Source: Mycolicibacterium gilvum (GTDB lineage: Bacteria; Actinomycetota; Actinomycetes; Mycobacteriales; Mycobacteriaceae). From it: a stretch of 64,000 bases of DNA. Position 1 is the stretch's first letter; every line of letters starts with the position of its first letter. A program made the translations under genes and the position numbers. The stretch spans positions 1-64,000 of the forward strand of contig NZ_UGQM01000001.1 of assembly GCF_900454025.1 (NCBI RefSeq), in the 5' to 3' direction. Under the pieces are notes generated by a model. That model made no database searches and was not told the DNA's origin. It saw only the letters and a list, made by a program, of their open reading frames with translations. Positions 29,217 to 38,968 of the stretch are shown one piece after another.

Positions 29217-29384
29217 ATGGCTGAATCCGCCGACGTGGAGAAAGAAGCCAGGGACGCGCTGCTCGAGGCGATCCGCGCGGCTACCCCGAGCGCGTCCACG
29301 ACCGGGCTGCAGGAGCTGGCGACCGCGTATGCACTCACCGTCGGCGCCCGCGGTGGCCATCTTCCGGGGGTCGCGGCCTCCTAG
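29217..29384 (+). CDS. Small hypothetical protein
   Basis: A 55-residue frame from ATG 29217 with a strong ribosome binding site (GAGGAGGGG, 29202-29210): MAESADVEKEARDALLEAIR, continuing with Ala- and Thr-rich helical sequence and ending GGHLPGVAAS. The first half looks like an amphipathic helix. No family is recognised. It is convergent with the serine dehydratase gene 12 nt away and lies just outside the island. Confidence 0.7.
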   Translation: MAESADVEKEARDALLEAIRAATPSASTTGLQELATAYALTVGARGGHLPGVAAS

Positions 29385-29396
29385 CGGCCGCTGCGG

Positions 29397-30755
29397 TCAG
29401 CATTCGACGACGTTGAGGGCCAGGCCCCCCAGCGACGTCTCCTTGTACTTCTCGGCCATGTCCGCGCCCGTGTCGCGCATGGTCTTGATCGCGGTGTCGA
29501 GGCTGACGCGGTGCGTGCCGTCACCGAACAGTGCCAGGCGCGCGGCGGCGATCGCCTTCACAGACGCGATCGCATTACGCTCGATGCACGGGATTTGGAC
29601 GAGCCCGCCGACCGGATCGCAGGTCAGGCCGAGGTTGTGTTCGATCCCGATCTCGGCGGCGTTCTCCACCTGGGCCGGCGTCCCGCCGAGCACCGCGGCC
29701 AGCGCACCGGCCGCCATCGAGCACGCCGATCCGACCTCGCCCTGACAGCCGACCTCCGCGCCGGAGATCGACGCGTTGGCCTTGAACAACTGTCCGATCG
29801 CTGCGGCGGTCAGCAGGAACTCGACCACCCCGTCCTCGTCCGCCTCCGGGACGAACCGCCAGTAGTAGTGCAGGACAGCGGGAATGATGCCGGCAGCGCC
29901 GTTGGTCGGTGCGGTGACGACCCGTCCGCCCGCGGCGTTCTCCTCGTTGACCGCCAGCGCGTACACCGTCACCCAGTCCATCGCGTACAGCGGATCGCTG
30001 CGGTCCCGCTCCAGCGCCTCGGCCAGCACGTGTGCCCGTCGCTGGACGTGCAGGCTGCCCGGCAGGGTGCCGTCGGTGGCCAATCCCCGAGCGACGCAGT
30101 CGCGCATGGCCGACCAGATCCGCAGCAGGCCAGTTCGTAGCCGTGCGCCGTTACCGAGGGCCTGCTCGTTGGCGCTCACCAGATCTGCGATGCGGCAACG
30201 ATTCTCCTCGGCGAGGCGGACCAGCTCGGCTCCGGTGTGGAACGGGAACGGAAGCGCGACCTGCTCCGGCGCGTCCTCCGCAGCCTCGTCCTCGTCGACG
30301 ACGAACCCGCCGCCCACCGAGTAGTAGACACGGCGCAGTACGGGGGCGCCGATGGAGTCGAACGCGGTGAAGACCATGCCGTTGCTGTGAAAGTCCATGG
30401 CCCGCAGGGACAGAACGATGTCGGCCGCCGGGTCGAACGCGATCGCGTGCTCCCCCGCCAGCAGCAACTGCCGCCGCTCCCCTATCTCGGCGACGCGGTG
30501 TCGCGCCTCGTCGGGGTCGACGCTCTCGGGGTCGGCGCCTTCGAGCCCCAGCATCACCGCACCCGGGGTCCCGTGTCCCGCGCCCGTCGCGCCGAGTGAC
30601 CCGTACAGCTCCACCTGTACGCCGGCGACGCCGGCCGGCGACCCGTCATTCTCCAACAGGCCGACGAAACGCCGGGCGGCCCGCATCGGTCCCACGGTGT
30701 GTGAGCTCGATGGGCCGATGCCGATCGAGAAGAGATCGAACACCGAGACCGCCAC
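29397..30755 (-). CDS. sdaA: L-serine ammonia-lyase (single-chain, iron-sulfur)
   Basis: A 452-residue enzyme that deaminates L-serine to pyruvate. The N-terminal beta domain starts (V/M)[22 protein letters not shown], and the C-terminal alpha domain has the Cys residues [15 protein letters not shown] and [14 protein letters not shown] that bind the 4Fe-4S cluster. The terminal Cys (NVVEC) is typical of the family. GTG 30755 was chosen because the longer frame to 31313 is antisense to cwsA. It follows cwsA by 17 nt and is probably co-transcribed. Confidence 0.95.
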   Translation of the reverse strand: MAVSVFDLFSIGIGPSSSHTVGPMRAARRFVGLLENDGSPAGVAGVQVELYGSLGATGAGHGTPGAVMLGLEGADPESVDPDEARHRVAEIGERRQLLLAGEHAIAFDPAADIVLSLRAMDFHSNGMVFTAFDSIGAPVLRRVYYSVGGGFVVDEDEAAEDAPEQVALPFPFHTGAELVRLAEENRCRIADLVSANEQALGNGARLRTGLLRIWSAMRDCVARGLATDGTLPGSLHVQRRAHVLAEALERDRSDPLYAMDWVTVYALAVNEENAAGGRVVTAPTNGAAGIIPAVLHYYWRFVPEADEDGVVEFLLTAAAIGQLFKANASISGAEVGCQGEVGSACSMAAGALAAVLGGTPAQVENAAEIGIEHNLGLTCDPVGGLVQIPCIERNAIASVKAIAAARLALFGDGTHRVSLDTAIKTMRDTGADMAEKYKETSLGGLALNVVEC

Positions 30756-30772
30756 GGTCGTAACCCTTTTCG

Positions 30773-31174
30773 TTAGGGCTTCGGGGTGACCTCGACGCTG
30801 GGCGGCAGCGGCGAGGGATCGGGTTGAGCGGATCGGCGCAGGATCGAGAACGTCACCGCGCCGCCGGCGAGCACCGCGACGGCGACGCCGGCCAGCAGCA
30901 GAGGGCGTACCCGTCGGCGCGGCTTGCGGGCGTTCTGCACGACCTCGGGCAGGTTCGCGACGACCTGCTGGGCCGCGGCGAGCTCCGTGCGCAGCTGACG
31001 GGCCACCTTGCTGCGGCGGTACCGGTCCCCGGCCCACGAGGCGGACGACCGCGCCGACTCCACGCCGAGTCCCACCGCTCCCCTGGTGACGTCGACCGGA
31101 CCGACGGTCGAGTACTTCAGGCCGCGGCTCAGCCGCTGGCGGGGGGTCAGGCGTTCGCGGGTCGTGGAGCTCAT
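30773..31174 (-). CDS. cwsA: Cell wall synthesis protein CwsA
   Basis: A 133-residue protein with one C-terminal transmembrane helix (LLLAGVAVAVLAGGAVTFSIL) and a short Pro-rich tail. It begins MSSTTRERLTPRQRLSRGLK. CwsA (Rv0008c) interacts with CrgA and Wag31 in mycobacterial cell-wall synthesis and division. Its position divergent from ppiA supports the call. The serine dehydratase gene follows on the same strand. Confidence 0.9.
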   Translation of the reverse strand: MSSTTRERLTPRQRLSRGLKYSTVGPVDVTRGAVGLGVESARSSASWAGDRYRRSKVARQLRTELAAAQQVVANLPEVVQNARKPRRRVRPLLLAGVAVAVLAGGAVTFSILRRSAQPDPSPLPPSVEVTPKP

Positions 31175-31282
31175 GTCCCACCTCTTTCTCGATGGACGGA
31201 TGTCGCGTGTTCAGCCTGCCATCTGCGCCGAGCGCACGGTGCCCGGTTGGCCCGCAGACCGCGCGTGGCAGACTTGATTCCC

Positions 31283-31810
31283 GTGACGAGTCCCATTCAG
31301 ACCGCGACCGCAACCCTGCACACCAACCGCGGCGATATCAAGATCGCTCTGTTCGGAAACCACGCCCCCAAGACCGTGTCCAACTTCGTCGGACTGGCCC
31401 AGGGCACCAAGGAATACAGCACGGAGAATGCGTCGGGTGGCTCGTCGGGGCCGTTCTACGACGGCGTGATCTTCCACCGCGTCATCGAAGGCTTCATGAT
31501 CCAGGGCGGCGACCCCACGGGTACCGGCCGCGGCGATGCGGGCTACAAGTTCGCCGACGAATTCCATCCCGAGCTGCAGTTCGACAAGCCCTACCTGCTG
31601 GCGATGGCGAACGCCGGGCCGGGCACCAACGGTTCGCAGTTCTTCATCACCGTGACCGAGACCCCGCACCTGAACCGTCGCCACACCATCTTCGGTGAGG
31701 TCGTCGATCCGGAGTCGCGCAAGGTCGTCGACGCGATCGCCACCACGGCGACAGATCGCAGCGACCGTCCGGTCGAGCCGGTCGTCATCGAGTCGATCAC
31801 CATCTCCTAG
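31283..31810 (+). CDS. ppiA: Peptidyl-prolyl cis-trans isomerase PpiA (cyclophilin)
   Basis: A 175-residue cyclophilin catalysing proline isomerisation, starting at GTG 31283 ((V/M)TSPIQTATATLHTNRGDIK). Core motifs FHRVIEGFMIQGGD, MANAGPGTNGSQFFI and HLNRRHTIFGEV contain the active-site Arg, Phe, Gln and His. No signal peptide is seen, so it is cytosolic. The long frame upstream of 31283 is antisense to cwsA and not used. A strong hairpin terminator follows. Confidence 0.96.
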   Translation: MTSPIQTATATLHTNRGDIKIALFGNHAPKTVSNFVGLAQGTKEYSTENASGGSSGPFYDGVIFHRVIEGFMIQGGDPTGTGRGDAGYKFADEFHPELQFDKPYLLAMANAGPGTNGSQFFITVTETPHLNRRHTIFGEVVDPESRKVVDAIATTATDRSDRPVEPVVIESITIS

Positions 31811-31820
31811 CAGTGATTCG

Positions 31821-31857
31821 GGTGTAGTTGGTCAACCTCACGTTGACCAACTACACC
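31821..31857. terminator. Bidirectional hairpin terminator between ppiA and the PH-domain gene
   Basis: GGTGTAGTTGGTCAAC (31821-31836) and its exact inverse (31842-31857) form a 16-bp perfect stem with a 5-nt loop; flanking bases extend it with mismatches into the PH-domain stop codon. It separates two convergent genes and lacks a poly-T tract, as is usual for mycobacterial terminators. Confidence 0.85.
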
Positions 31858-31861
31858 GAAA

Positions 31862-32284
31862 TCACCCCGGGCCGGGGGCGAAACCGGCCTCGGTCAGTGC
31901 GTCGAGCACGTTCAGCGGGTCGGTGGACAGGTCCCAGCGACTCAACACGTAGAGCTTGTCGTCGGTCGTGTCGATCTCCAGGAGCCGGACTTTGCGTCCG
32001 ATCCGGCGGAACTCCGTGATCCGGATGCGCTTGATGTCGGCGGTCGTGATCCGCCGCGCTGTGAACCACCCGCGGTAGACCAGAGCGTCATCGGAGATTG
32101 CCAGCTTCGGCCGGGCCCGCCACGACATCAGTGCAAACACAATTAATCCGACCGCGGCAAAACCGATCAGGATGCGGCCGGGAGCGTCTGTGACCAGCGT
32201 CACAGCGCCTACAGCGAGCACGACACCCAAGATCGCCTGGACGACAAGTCCCGCCGTCTGCGGCTGCCAAGAAGTTTGCTGCAC
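31862..32284 (-). CDS. PH-domain membrane protein (Rv0010c-like)
   Basis: A 140-residue protein with two N-terminal transmembrane helices (about 12-55) and a C-terminal bacterial PH (bPH6-type) domain, from about KLAISDDALVYRGWFTARRI. It is conserved at this position between ppiA and crgA in mycobacteria. Its role is unknown; a membrane-associated envelope function is inferred from its neighbours. Confidence 0.88.
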   Translation of the reverse strand: MQQTSWQPQTAGLVVQAILGVVLAVGAVTLVTDAPGRILIGFAAVGLIVFALMSWRARPKLAISDDALVYRGWFTARRITTADIKRIRITEFRRIGRKVRLLEIDTTDDKLYVLSRWDLSTDPLNVLDALTEAGFAPGPG

Positions 32285-32320
32285 GGGTTCTTCACACCCC
32301 TCTACCGCGTCAAACGGTGG

Positions 32321-32329
32321 TTATCCACA
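32321..32329 (+). promoter_or_regulatory. Perfect DnaA box outside oriC
   Basis: TTATCCACA matches the DnaA-box consensus exactly, in the gap between the PH-domain gene and crgA, about 30 kb from oriC. Chance occurrence of one 9-mer in 64 kb is not small. Confidence 0.4.
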
Positions 32330-32441
32330 AGTGCTATCCCCAATGGGGATGAATCACATCCGTGTGATCCGGTGACAGCCTGGTTGCGGCCAGGAGAACG
32401 GCAGGCGTCCAAGATGAATTCATCCGGGGCACCGCGCCCGG

Positions 32442-32723
32442 TCACCGCCAGCGCATCGTGAGCAACAGCCCCGTGATCATGAAGGCAAACGCGATCGCGT
32501 AGTTCCACACGTTCAGGTCGGCCATCCACTGCAGGAAGCCCGGGACTTCGGGCCCACTGCCGGCGAGCTGGAACACGATCAGCCAGACCAGACCGATCAG
32601 CATCAGACCCACGAACAGCACGACGAACCAGGTGCTCGACGGGCCGGCCTTGACCTTGACCGGAGTCCGGCTCACCGGGTTGATGGTGAAGTCGTTCTTC
32701 TTACGGACCTTGGACTTGGGCAT
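32442..32723 (-). CDS. crgA: Cell division protein CrgA
   Basis: A 93-residue divisome protein with two transmembrane helices (about 32-52 and 72-90). The N-terminus [20 protein letters not shown] is typical. CrgA recruits and stabilises FtsZ-associated and peptidoglycan-synthesis proteins (FtsQ, FtsI, CwsA) at the septum. It is the expected neighbour of the DUF881 gene and the pknAB operon. Confidence 0.95.
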   Translation of the reverse strand: MPKSKVRKKNDFTINPVSRTPVKVKAGPSSTWFVVLFVGLMLIGLVWLIVFQLAGSGPEVPGFLQWMADLNVWNYAIAFAFMITGLLLTMRWR

Positions 32724-32833
32724 GCTTACCTTCGGACGTTCGGCGCCGCGGCTGGAGCCGGTGTCGTGAACGACCGGTCAGTGCGACGATGTGTAGAGGA
32801 AAGCCTAACGCAGGACAGGAGTGGCACCTCCCG

Positions 32834-33595
32834 ATGACCGACCGGCGCGAACTTCCGCGGAAACGCTCCGTGTGGCGTTTCGGCGTCCCGGTGGTCTGCG
32901 TGGCGGCCGGCCTGCTTCTCGGCACCACCTACGGGGTGTCCGGTGGCGACGAGATCCGCCGTAGCGATGCGCCCCGCCTGGTCGACCTCGTCCGGGAGGC
33001 CCAGCAGTCCGTCGACCGGTTGAGCGCCGAGCAGGGCGCACTGGCCCTGCGGTTCGACAACCACCACGGCGGCTCGCCGGGCGCCGCCGCCGCACTGACC
33101 GCCATGACCGACCGCGGCAACGCCCTCGCCGCCCAGGCCGGGCTCACACCGCTGCGCGGACCGGGCCTGGTGGTCACCCTCAACGACGCGCAGCGCGACG
33201 CACAGGGCCGGTTCCCGCGCGACGCCTCCCCCGATGACCTCGTCGTGCACCAGCAGGACATCCAGGGCGTCATCAACGCGATGTGGAGCGCGGGCGCCGA
33301 AGGGATCCAGGTGCAGGACCAGCGGATCATCGCAACGTCGGCGCCGCGGTGTGTCGGCAACACGCTGCTGCTCAACGGCCGGACCTACAGCCCGCCGTAC
33401 GTGATCTCGGCGGTCGGAGATCCCGGCGCGATGCAGGCCGCCCTCGCCGAGTCCCCGCTCGTCACGCTCTACAAGCGCTATGCGGTCCGATTCGGCCTCG
33501 GGTACACCGAAGAGACTCGCGACGTGGAGCTCGTCGGACATTCCGAATCGGTCCGGATGAAGTTCGCCCAGCCCATGGGCCCGCTCGGCTACTGA
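32834..33595 (+). CDS. DUF881 secreted or membrane-anchored protein (Rv0012-like)
   Basis: A 253-residue protein with an N-terminal hydrophobic segment ([19 protein letters not shown], about 12-30) and the DUF881 fold including [17 protein letters not shown] and [21 protein letters not shown] coiled-coil stretch ([19 protein letters not shown]) follows the anchor. I chose ATG 32834, 15 nt after AGGAG; the upstream ATG gives an unlikely N-terminus. DUF881 genes cluster with division genes across Actinobacteria; its function is not established. Confidence 0.9.
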   Translation: MTDRRELPRKRSVWRFGVPVVCVAAGLLLGTTYGVSGGDEIRRSDAPRLVDLVREAQQSVDRLSAEQGALALRFDNHHGGSPGAAAALTAMTDRGNALAAQAGLTPLRGPGLVVTLNDAQRDAQGRFPRDASPDDLVVHQQDIQGVINAMWSAGAEGIQVQDQRIIATSAPRCVGNTLLLNGRTYSPPYVISAVGDPGAMQAALAESPLVTLYKRYAVRFGLGYTEETRDVELVGHSESVRMKFAQPMGPLGY

Positions 33596-33629
33596 ACCGC
33601 GCCGTACCCCTGGCGGTAACCTGTGCAGA

Positions 33630-34334
33630 ATGCAGGTCCTCGTCGTCGACAACTACGACAGCTTCGTGTTCAACCTGGTCCAGTATCTGGGTCAGCTGGG
33701 CGTCGAGGCGAAGGTCTGGCGCAACGACGACGAGCGCCTCGTCACCGACGCGGACATCGCGGAGGTCGCCGGCGACTTCGACGGTGTGCTGCTCAGCCCC
33801 GGACCCGGTACGCCCGAGCGCGCGGGTGCCTCCATCCCGCTGGTGCACGCGTGCGCCGAAGCGGGCACACCGTTGCTCGGCGTCTGCCTGGGCCATCAGG
33901 CTATCGGCGTCGCGTTCGGCGGCACCGTGGACCGGGCACCGGAGCTGCTGCACGGTAAGACCAGCACCGTGCACCACGCCGACGAGGGTGTGCTCAAAGG
34001 CCTACCGGATCCGTTCACAGCGACGCGGTACCACTCGCTGACGATCCTGCCGGAGACGGTGCCCGACGAGCTCGAGGTGATCGCGTGGACGGGCCGGGGC
34101 GAGCGCAGCGACGGGGGAGAGCAGCGCGGGGTCATCATGGGCGTGCGGCACCGGGACCTGCCGATCCACGGCGTGCAGTTCCATCCCGAGTCGATCTTGA
34201 CCCAGGGCGGTCACCGGATGCTGGCGAACTGGCTCGGCGACTGCGGCGACGCTCCCGACGAGGCGCTGATCCGGGCGCTCGAGGAGGAGGTCGAGACCGC
34301 GGTCGCGGCGGCTACGACGCGAAATTCAGCGTGA
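33630..34334 (+). CDS. trpG: Anthranilate/aminodeoxychorismate synthase glutamine amidotransferase
   Basis: A 234-residue class I glutamine amidotransferase supplying ammonia for anthranilate or 4-amino-4-deoxychorismate synthesis. It starts [20 protein letters not shown]. The nucleophile is Cys in [11 protein letters not shown], with the His/Glu pair in [10 protein letters not shown]. No synthase subunit lies nearby, as in M. tuberculosis (Rv0013). Its 3' end overlaps the convergent pknB gene by 23 nt. Confidence 0.94.
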   Translation: MQVLVVDNYDSFVFNLVQYLGQLGVEAKVWRNDDERLVTDADIAEVAGDFDGVLLSPGPGTPERAGASIPLVHACAEAGTPLLGVCLGHQAIGVAFGGTVDRAPELLHGKTSTVHHADEGVLKGLPDPFTATRYHSLTILPETVPDELEVIAWTGRGERSDGGEQRGVIMGVRHRDLPIHGVQFHPESILTQGGHRMLANWLGDCGDAPDEALIRALEEEVETAVAAATTRNSA

Positions 34335-36189
34335 TCGTCGCGCCGTAGTTCACCCCGGACCCGGCCGACGGGCTCTGCCGGACCACGGCGTTGGTGCGTT
34401 GACCGCTGTTCTGCACGTCGCCGCCCTTGTCGAGGACGCCCGTCCATCCGAGCGCGCGCAGCCGGGGTTCGGCGTCGGTCCAGAACTGGCCGGTGAGGTC
34501 GGGCATCACGAACTGGTTGCCGCGCGACACCTGAATCTGGATGACCGAGTCCTGCGGCACCGTCTGGCCCGGCGCGGGCTCGATACCGACGACCTGGCCG
34601 GCCGATACGGTGCTGTCGACCTCGACGGGCACGGCCTTGGTGAAACCGGACGCCGACAGGATCTGCTGACAGGTCTCGACGGTCTGCCCGACGCACTCGG
34701 GCACCACGGCCGTCGCCGGACCCTTGCCGATGACGACGGTGATCTCGTTGGTGATCGCCGAGGTCTGGTTCGCCGGCGGCACCGTCGACAGCACGCGGTC
34801 CTTCTGCTCGGGCAGCGAGGTCGACGTGGTCTGCCGGAACCTCTCGAAGCCGGCGTCGGTGAGCCGCCGGACCGCGTCGGCGTAACTCAGGCCCGAGACG
34901 TCCGGCACTTCGCGCTGCTCGGGTCCGGTCGACACGTTGAGGGTGATCTCGTCGCCGGCGGCGACCGACGTGTTCGCGTTGGGGTCGGTGTCGATGACGT
35001 GGTCGGGCGGCACCTCGGAGTCGGGTTTCTGCTGGGTGCGGATCGAGAAGCCACGATTCTGCAGCGTGGCGATCGCGTCGGCCGAAGCCTGCCCGCTGAC
35101 GTCGGGCACCTGGACCTCACGGGTCTCGCCGCCGAACGCGTTGATGCCGATGGTGACCAGGACCGTCAACACCGCCAGCACGGCGACCGCGATGAGCCAG
35201 CGGCCCAGGGAACCGCCGCGCTCCCGTTCGTCGTATCGCGGCTGGTGCGGGCCGACGGGGTCGACGGGCTCGGTGCGCAGGTGCGCCGGCGTCGAGGCCA
35301 GCAGCGACGTTCGTTCGGCGTCGGTGAACACCTTCGGGGCGTCGGGAATCTCGCCGCTGTGGACCTTGACCAGGTCGGAGCGCATTTCCGCGGCCGTCTG
35401 GTAGCGGTTGTCCGGGTTCTTGGCCAGCGCCTTGAGCACCACCGCGTCGAGTTCGGGGGAGATGCCGGTGTGCCGCTGCGACGGCGGCACCGGGTCCTCC
35501 CGGACGTGCTGGTAGGCGACGGCGACAGGTGAGTCACCGACGAACGGCGGCTCACCGGTGAGCATTTCGTAGAGCACGCACCCGAGCGAGTACACGTCGG
35601 AGCGGGCGTCGACCTTCACCCCGCGCGCCTGCTCCGGGGACAGATACTGCGCGGTGCCGATGACCGCGGCGGTCTGGGTGACGGGATTGCCGGCATCGGC
35701 GAGCGCGCGGGCGATGCCGAAGTCCATGACCTTCACCGCGCCGGTCTTGCTGATCATGATGTTCGCCGGCTTGACGTCGCGGTGGATGATCCCGTGCTGG
35801 TGGCTGAAGTTCAGCGCCTGGCACGCGTCGGCGATGACCTCGATCGCCCGCTGGGGCGGCATCGGCCCGTCGCTGTGCACGATGTCGCGCAGCGTCACGC
35901 CGTCGACGTACTCCATCACGATGTAGGGCAGCGGGCCGGTGGGCGTCTCGGCCTCGCCGGTGTCGTAGACCGCGACGATCGCCGGGTGGTTCAGTGCCGC
36001 GGCGTTCTGTGCCTCCCGACGGAAGCGCAGATAGAAGCTGGGGTCGCGGGCCAGGTCCGCGCGCAGCACCTTGATCGCGACGTCGCGGTGCAGTCGCAGG
36101 TCACGGGCCAGATGGACTTCGGACATGCCGCCGAAGCCGAGGATCTCGCCGACTTCGTAGCGGTCAGAAAGGTGCTGTGGGGTGGTCAT
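34312..36189 (-). CDS. pknB: Serine/threonine protein kinase PknB
   Basis: A 625-residue receptor kinase essential for growth control in mycobacteria. The kinase domain (1-280) has the P-loop GFGGMSEV, catalytic Lys40 (VAIKVLR), [13 protein letters not shown] and the TQT activation loop (NPVTQTAAV). A transmembrane helix (about 333-353) leads to four extracellular PASTA domains that bind muropeptides. It begins on the overlapping ATGA of pknA and ends the leftward operon. Confidence 0.97.
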   Translation of the reverse strand: MTTPQHLSDRYEVGEILGFGGMSEVHLARDLRLHRDVAIKVLRADLARDPSFYLRFRREAQNAAALNHPAIVAVYDTGEAETPTGPLPYIVMEYVDGVTLRDIVHSDGPMPPQRAIEVIADACQALNFSHQHGIIHRDVKPANIMISKTGAVKVMDFGIARALADAGNPVTQTAAVIGTAQYLSPEQARGVKVDARSDVYSLGCVLYEMLTGEPPFVGDSPVAVAYQHVREDPVPPSQRHTGISPELDAVVLKALAKNPDNRYQTAAEMRSDLVKVHSGEIPDAPKVFTDAERTSLLASTPAHLRTEPVDPVGPHQPRYDERERGGSLGRWLIAVAVLAVLTVLVTIGINAFGGETREVQVPDVSGQASADAIATLQNRGFSIRTQQKPDSEVPPDHVIDTDPNANTSVAAGDEITLNVSTGPEQREVPDVSGLSYADAVRRLTDAGFERFRQTTSTSLPEQKDRVLSTVPPANQTSAITNEITVVIGKGPATAVVPECVGQTVETCQQILSASGFTKAVPVEVDSTVSAGQVVGIEPAPGQTVPQDSVIQIQVSRGNQFVMPDLTGQFWTDAEPRLRALGWTGVLDKGGDVQNSGQRTNAVVRQSPSAGSGVNYGATITLNFAS

Positions 36190-37496
36190 CGCAGTATCTG
36201 TTCTGAAACGTGCAGCATCACCGACGGCGATGCGGTGTCGACGGGTCCGGATACCCGATTCTGGCCGGGTTCATCGGGTTTCACCGGAGCCGCGGCGCCG
36301 GGGGTTTTCGCGGGACCTTCACCGGGCGCCGCGGGCGGGCTGCCCGGGGTCTCGGTGACGGTGTTGGTGGTCCGGTTCGGGCTGTTCTGCTGGTCCTGGT
36401 GGTTGAGGACGATCAGGATCGCGATGACGATCGCGAGCGCGCCGAGCACGCCTGCGGCCCACAGCAGTGCGCGCTGACCCGACGAGAACGTGCGCCGCGC
36501 GGGCGGGGCGGAGCGGTGGTGGCTGCCGGTGGTTCGGGTGCGTGAGGTCTGGGCCGGGGCGCGGCCGGTCGCCTCGGCGGGTGGCCGGTTCTGGATGGCG
36601 GGCGGTACCGCGGCCGGGGCGGCGCGCCCGATCGACGGTGCGGCGTTGGGCCGGGGTGGCCGGCGTCCGGCGCGCACCGCGGCGACGGCGTCGGCGAACG
36701 GGCCGCCGGACTTGTACCGCATGCCGGGGTTCTTGACGAGGGTGATCTCGATGAGCTCGCGGACGTTCGGCGGCAGGTCGGCGGGCAGCGGCGGAGGGGT
36801 CTCCTTGATGTGTTTCATCGCGACGGTCAGCGCGCCGTCCCCGGTGAACGGCCGCTTGCCCGACACCGCCTCGTAGCCGACGACGCCGAGGGAGTACACG
36901 TCGCTGGCTGCGGTCGCGTCGTGGCCGAGGGCCTGCTCGGGGGCGATGTACTGCGCGGTGCCCATCACCATGCCGGTCTGGGTGACGGGTGCGGCGTCGA
37001 CGGCCTTCGCGATGCCGAAGTCGGTGAGCTTCACCTGGCCGGTCGGGGTGATCAGGATGTTGCCCGGCTTCACGTCGCGGTGCACCAGGCCGGCCGAGTG
37101 GGCCACCTGCAGAGCGCGGCCGGTCTGCTCGAGCATGTCCAGCGCGTGCCGCAGCGACAGTCGGCCGGTCCGTTTGATCACCGAGTTCAGCGGTTCACCG
37201 TTGACGAGCTCCATCACCAGGTAGGCGGTGCGGCCCTCGCCGTCGATGTCGGTCTCGCCGTAGTCGTAGACCCCGGCGATGCCGGGGTGGTTGAGCATCG
37301 CGACCGTGCGGGCTTCGGCGCGGAAGCGCTCGACGAACTCGGAGTCGGTCGAATATTCGGCCTTGAGCACCTTGATGGCGACGCGGCGACCCAGCCGGGA
37401 GTCGACACCCTCCCAGACCTGGCCCATGCCGCCGGTCGCGATCAGCCTCTGCAGGCGATAGCGACCCGACAGGGTGACGCCCACGCGGGGACTCAT
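36186..37496 (-). CDS. pknA: Serine/threonine protein kinase PknA
   Basis: A 436-residue membrane kinase acting with PknB on division and envelope targets. It starts [20 protein letters not shown] at ATG 37496 and has [13 protein letters not shown] loop ([11 protein letters not shown]), Lys42 (VAIKVLK), [11 protein letters not shown] and DFGIAKA. After a Pro-rich linker, one transmembrane helix ([21 protein letters not shown]) is followed by a short Pro-rich extracellular tail without PASTA domains. The longer frame upstream is antisense and shadowed by pbpA. ATGA overlaps join it to both neighbours. Confidence 0.96.
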   Translation of the reverse strand: MSPRVGVTLSGRYRLQRLIATGGMGQVWEGVDSRLGRRVAIKVLKAEYSTDSEFVERFRAEARTVAMLNHPGIAGVYDYGETDIDGEGRTAYLVMELVNGEPLNSVIKRTGRLSLRHALDMLEQTGRALQVAHSAGLVHRDVKPGNILITPTGQVKLTDFGIAKAVDAAPVTQTGMVMGTAQYIAPEQALGHDATAASDVYSLGVVGYEAVSGKRPFTGDGALTVAMKHIKETPPPLPADLPPNVRELIEITLVKNPGMRYKSGGPFADAVAAVRAGRRPPRPNAAPSIGRAAPAAVPPAIQNRPPAEATGRAPAQTSRTRTTGSHHRSAPPARRTFSSGQRALLWAAGVLGALAIVIAILIVLNHQDQQNSPNRTTNTVTETPGSPPAAPGEGPAKTPGAAAPVKPDEPGQNRVSGPVDTASPSVMLHVSEQILR

Positions 37497-38968
37497 GAGG
37501 CACCTCGCAGTGCCGCCGCGATCGTCGCGCGACCGATCGGCGCGGCCAGCGCTCCACCGGTGGCTCCGAGGCGGTCCCCGCCGTTCTCGACGAGCACCGC
37601 CACCGCGACTGTGGGTGCCTGCGCGGGCGCGAAGGCGATGTACCAGGCATGCGGCGGCGTGTTGCGCGGATCCGTGCCGTGCTCCGCAGTGCCGGTCTTG
37701 GATGCGATCTGCACGCCGGCGATGGCTCCCTTCTGCTGAGTCACCTGCTCGGCGGCGACCATCAAGTCCGTAAGTGTATCCGCGACCTTCTCCGGTACCG
37801 CCCGGCGCTCTTCGGTGGGGGAGGTGGTGGCGATGTTCGCAAGGTCGGGACCCTTCAGGCTCTCGACCAGGTAGGGGGTCATCGTGACGCCGTTGTTCGC
37901 GACGGTCGCGGCCACCATCGCGTTCTGCAGCGGGGTCATCGCGACGTCGCGCTGGCCGATGCTGGTCATCCCGAGGGCGGCGTCGTCGACGATCGGTCCG
38001 ATGGTCGACTCGGCGACCTGCAGCGGAATCGCCGGGGGAGCGGTGTCCACCCCGAACCCGACGGCGGTGGAGCGCAGCGCGTCGGCGCCGGTGTCGATGC
38101 CGAGTTGGACGAACGCCGTGTTGCACGAGTGTGCGAACGCATATTCCAGTGTCGCGGTCGGGCCGCCGCCGCACGCGGTGCCGCCGAAGTTCTCCAGCGT
38201 CGCGGTGCTGTTGGGCAGCGGGATCTGGGGCGCCGCGGTCAGCTGCGTCTGAGGTGTCGCACCGGCCTCCAGCGCCGCCGCGGTGGTGAGCACCTTGAAC
38301 GTCGACCCCGGCGGGTAGGTCTCGGAGATCGCACGATTGAGCAGCGGCGAGTCGGGGTTGTCCCGCAGCGCCTGCCATGTCTGGGCCTGCTCGTCAATGT
38401 TGTGCGATGCCAACAGATTCGGGTCGTACGAAGGAGCTGACACCATTGCCAGGATCTTTCCGGTCGACGGTTCGAGGGCGACGACGGAGCCCTTGCACGG
38501 CCCGTTGCAGCCGTCCTCCATGGCATCCCACGCGGCCTGCTGAACGTCAGGGTTGATGGTCGTCGAGACGTTGCCGCCGCGGGGATCGCGGCCGGTGAAG
38601 AAGTCGGCGAGCCGGCGTCCGAACAGCCGCTCGTCCGACCCGTTGAGAATCGTGTCCTCGGCGCGTTCGAGCCCCGAGCTCGAGTAGGTCAGCGAGTAGA
38701 AGCCGGTGACGGGGGCATAGGCCATCGGGTTCGGGTAGACGCGCAGGAAGCGGAAACGTCCTTCGGTGGACACCGAATACGCCAGCAGTTGGCCGCCGGC
38801 CGAGATCTGGCCGCGCTGGCGGGAGTACTCGTCGAGGAGGACGCGTTGGTTGCGCGGATCCGATCGCAGTCCGTCGGCGGTGAAGACCTGCGTCAGAGTG
38901 GCGTTGGCCAGCAGCACGACGATCAGGGCCATGATCATGACGGAGATGCGGCGCAGTGAGGTGTTCAT
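37493..38968 (-). CDS. pbpA: Penicillin-binding protein PbpA (class B transpeptidase)
   Basis: A 491-residue monofunctional transpeptidase that cross-links peptidoglycan at the septum. One N-terminal transmembrane helix precedes the dimerisation domain and the catalytic domain with SxxK ([12 protein letters not shown]), SxN (SHSCNTAF) and KTGTAEHG boxes. It pairs with RodA, encoded immediately upstream with an ATGA overlap, and is regulated by PknB phosphorylation in M. tuberculosis. Confidence 0.96.
   Translation of the reverse strand: MNTSLRRISVMIMALIVVLLANATLTQVFTADGLRSDPRNQRVLLDEYSRQRGQISAGGQLLAYSVSTEGRFRFLRVYPNPMAYAPVTGFYSLTYSSSGLERAEDTILNGSDERLFGRRLADFFTGRDPRGGNVSTTINPDVQQAAWDAMEDGCNGPCKGSVVALEPSTGKILAMVSAPSYDPNLLASHNIDEQAQTWQALRDNPDSPLLNRAISETYPPGSTFKVLTTAAALEAGATPQTQLTAAPQIPLPNSTATLENFGGTACGGGPTATLEYAFAHSCNTAFVQLGIDTGADALRSTAVGFGVDTAPPAIPLQVAESTIGPIVDDAALGMTSIGQRDVAMTPLQNAMVAATVANNGVTMTPYLVESLKGPDLANIATTSPTEERRAVPEKVADTLTDLMVAAEQVTQQKGAIAGVQIASKTGTAEHGTDPRNTPPHAWYIAFAPAQAPTVAVAVLVENGGDRLGATGGALAAPIGRATIAAALRGAS

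Noticed and set aside
34399..35532. 377-codon plus-strand frame opposite pknB
   Set aside because: It is antisense to the PASTA region and kinase of pknB with repetitive Gly/Arg/Val content typical of shadows.
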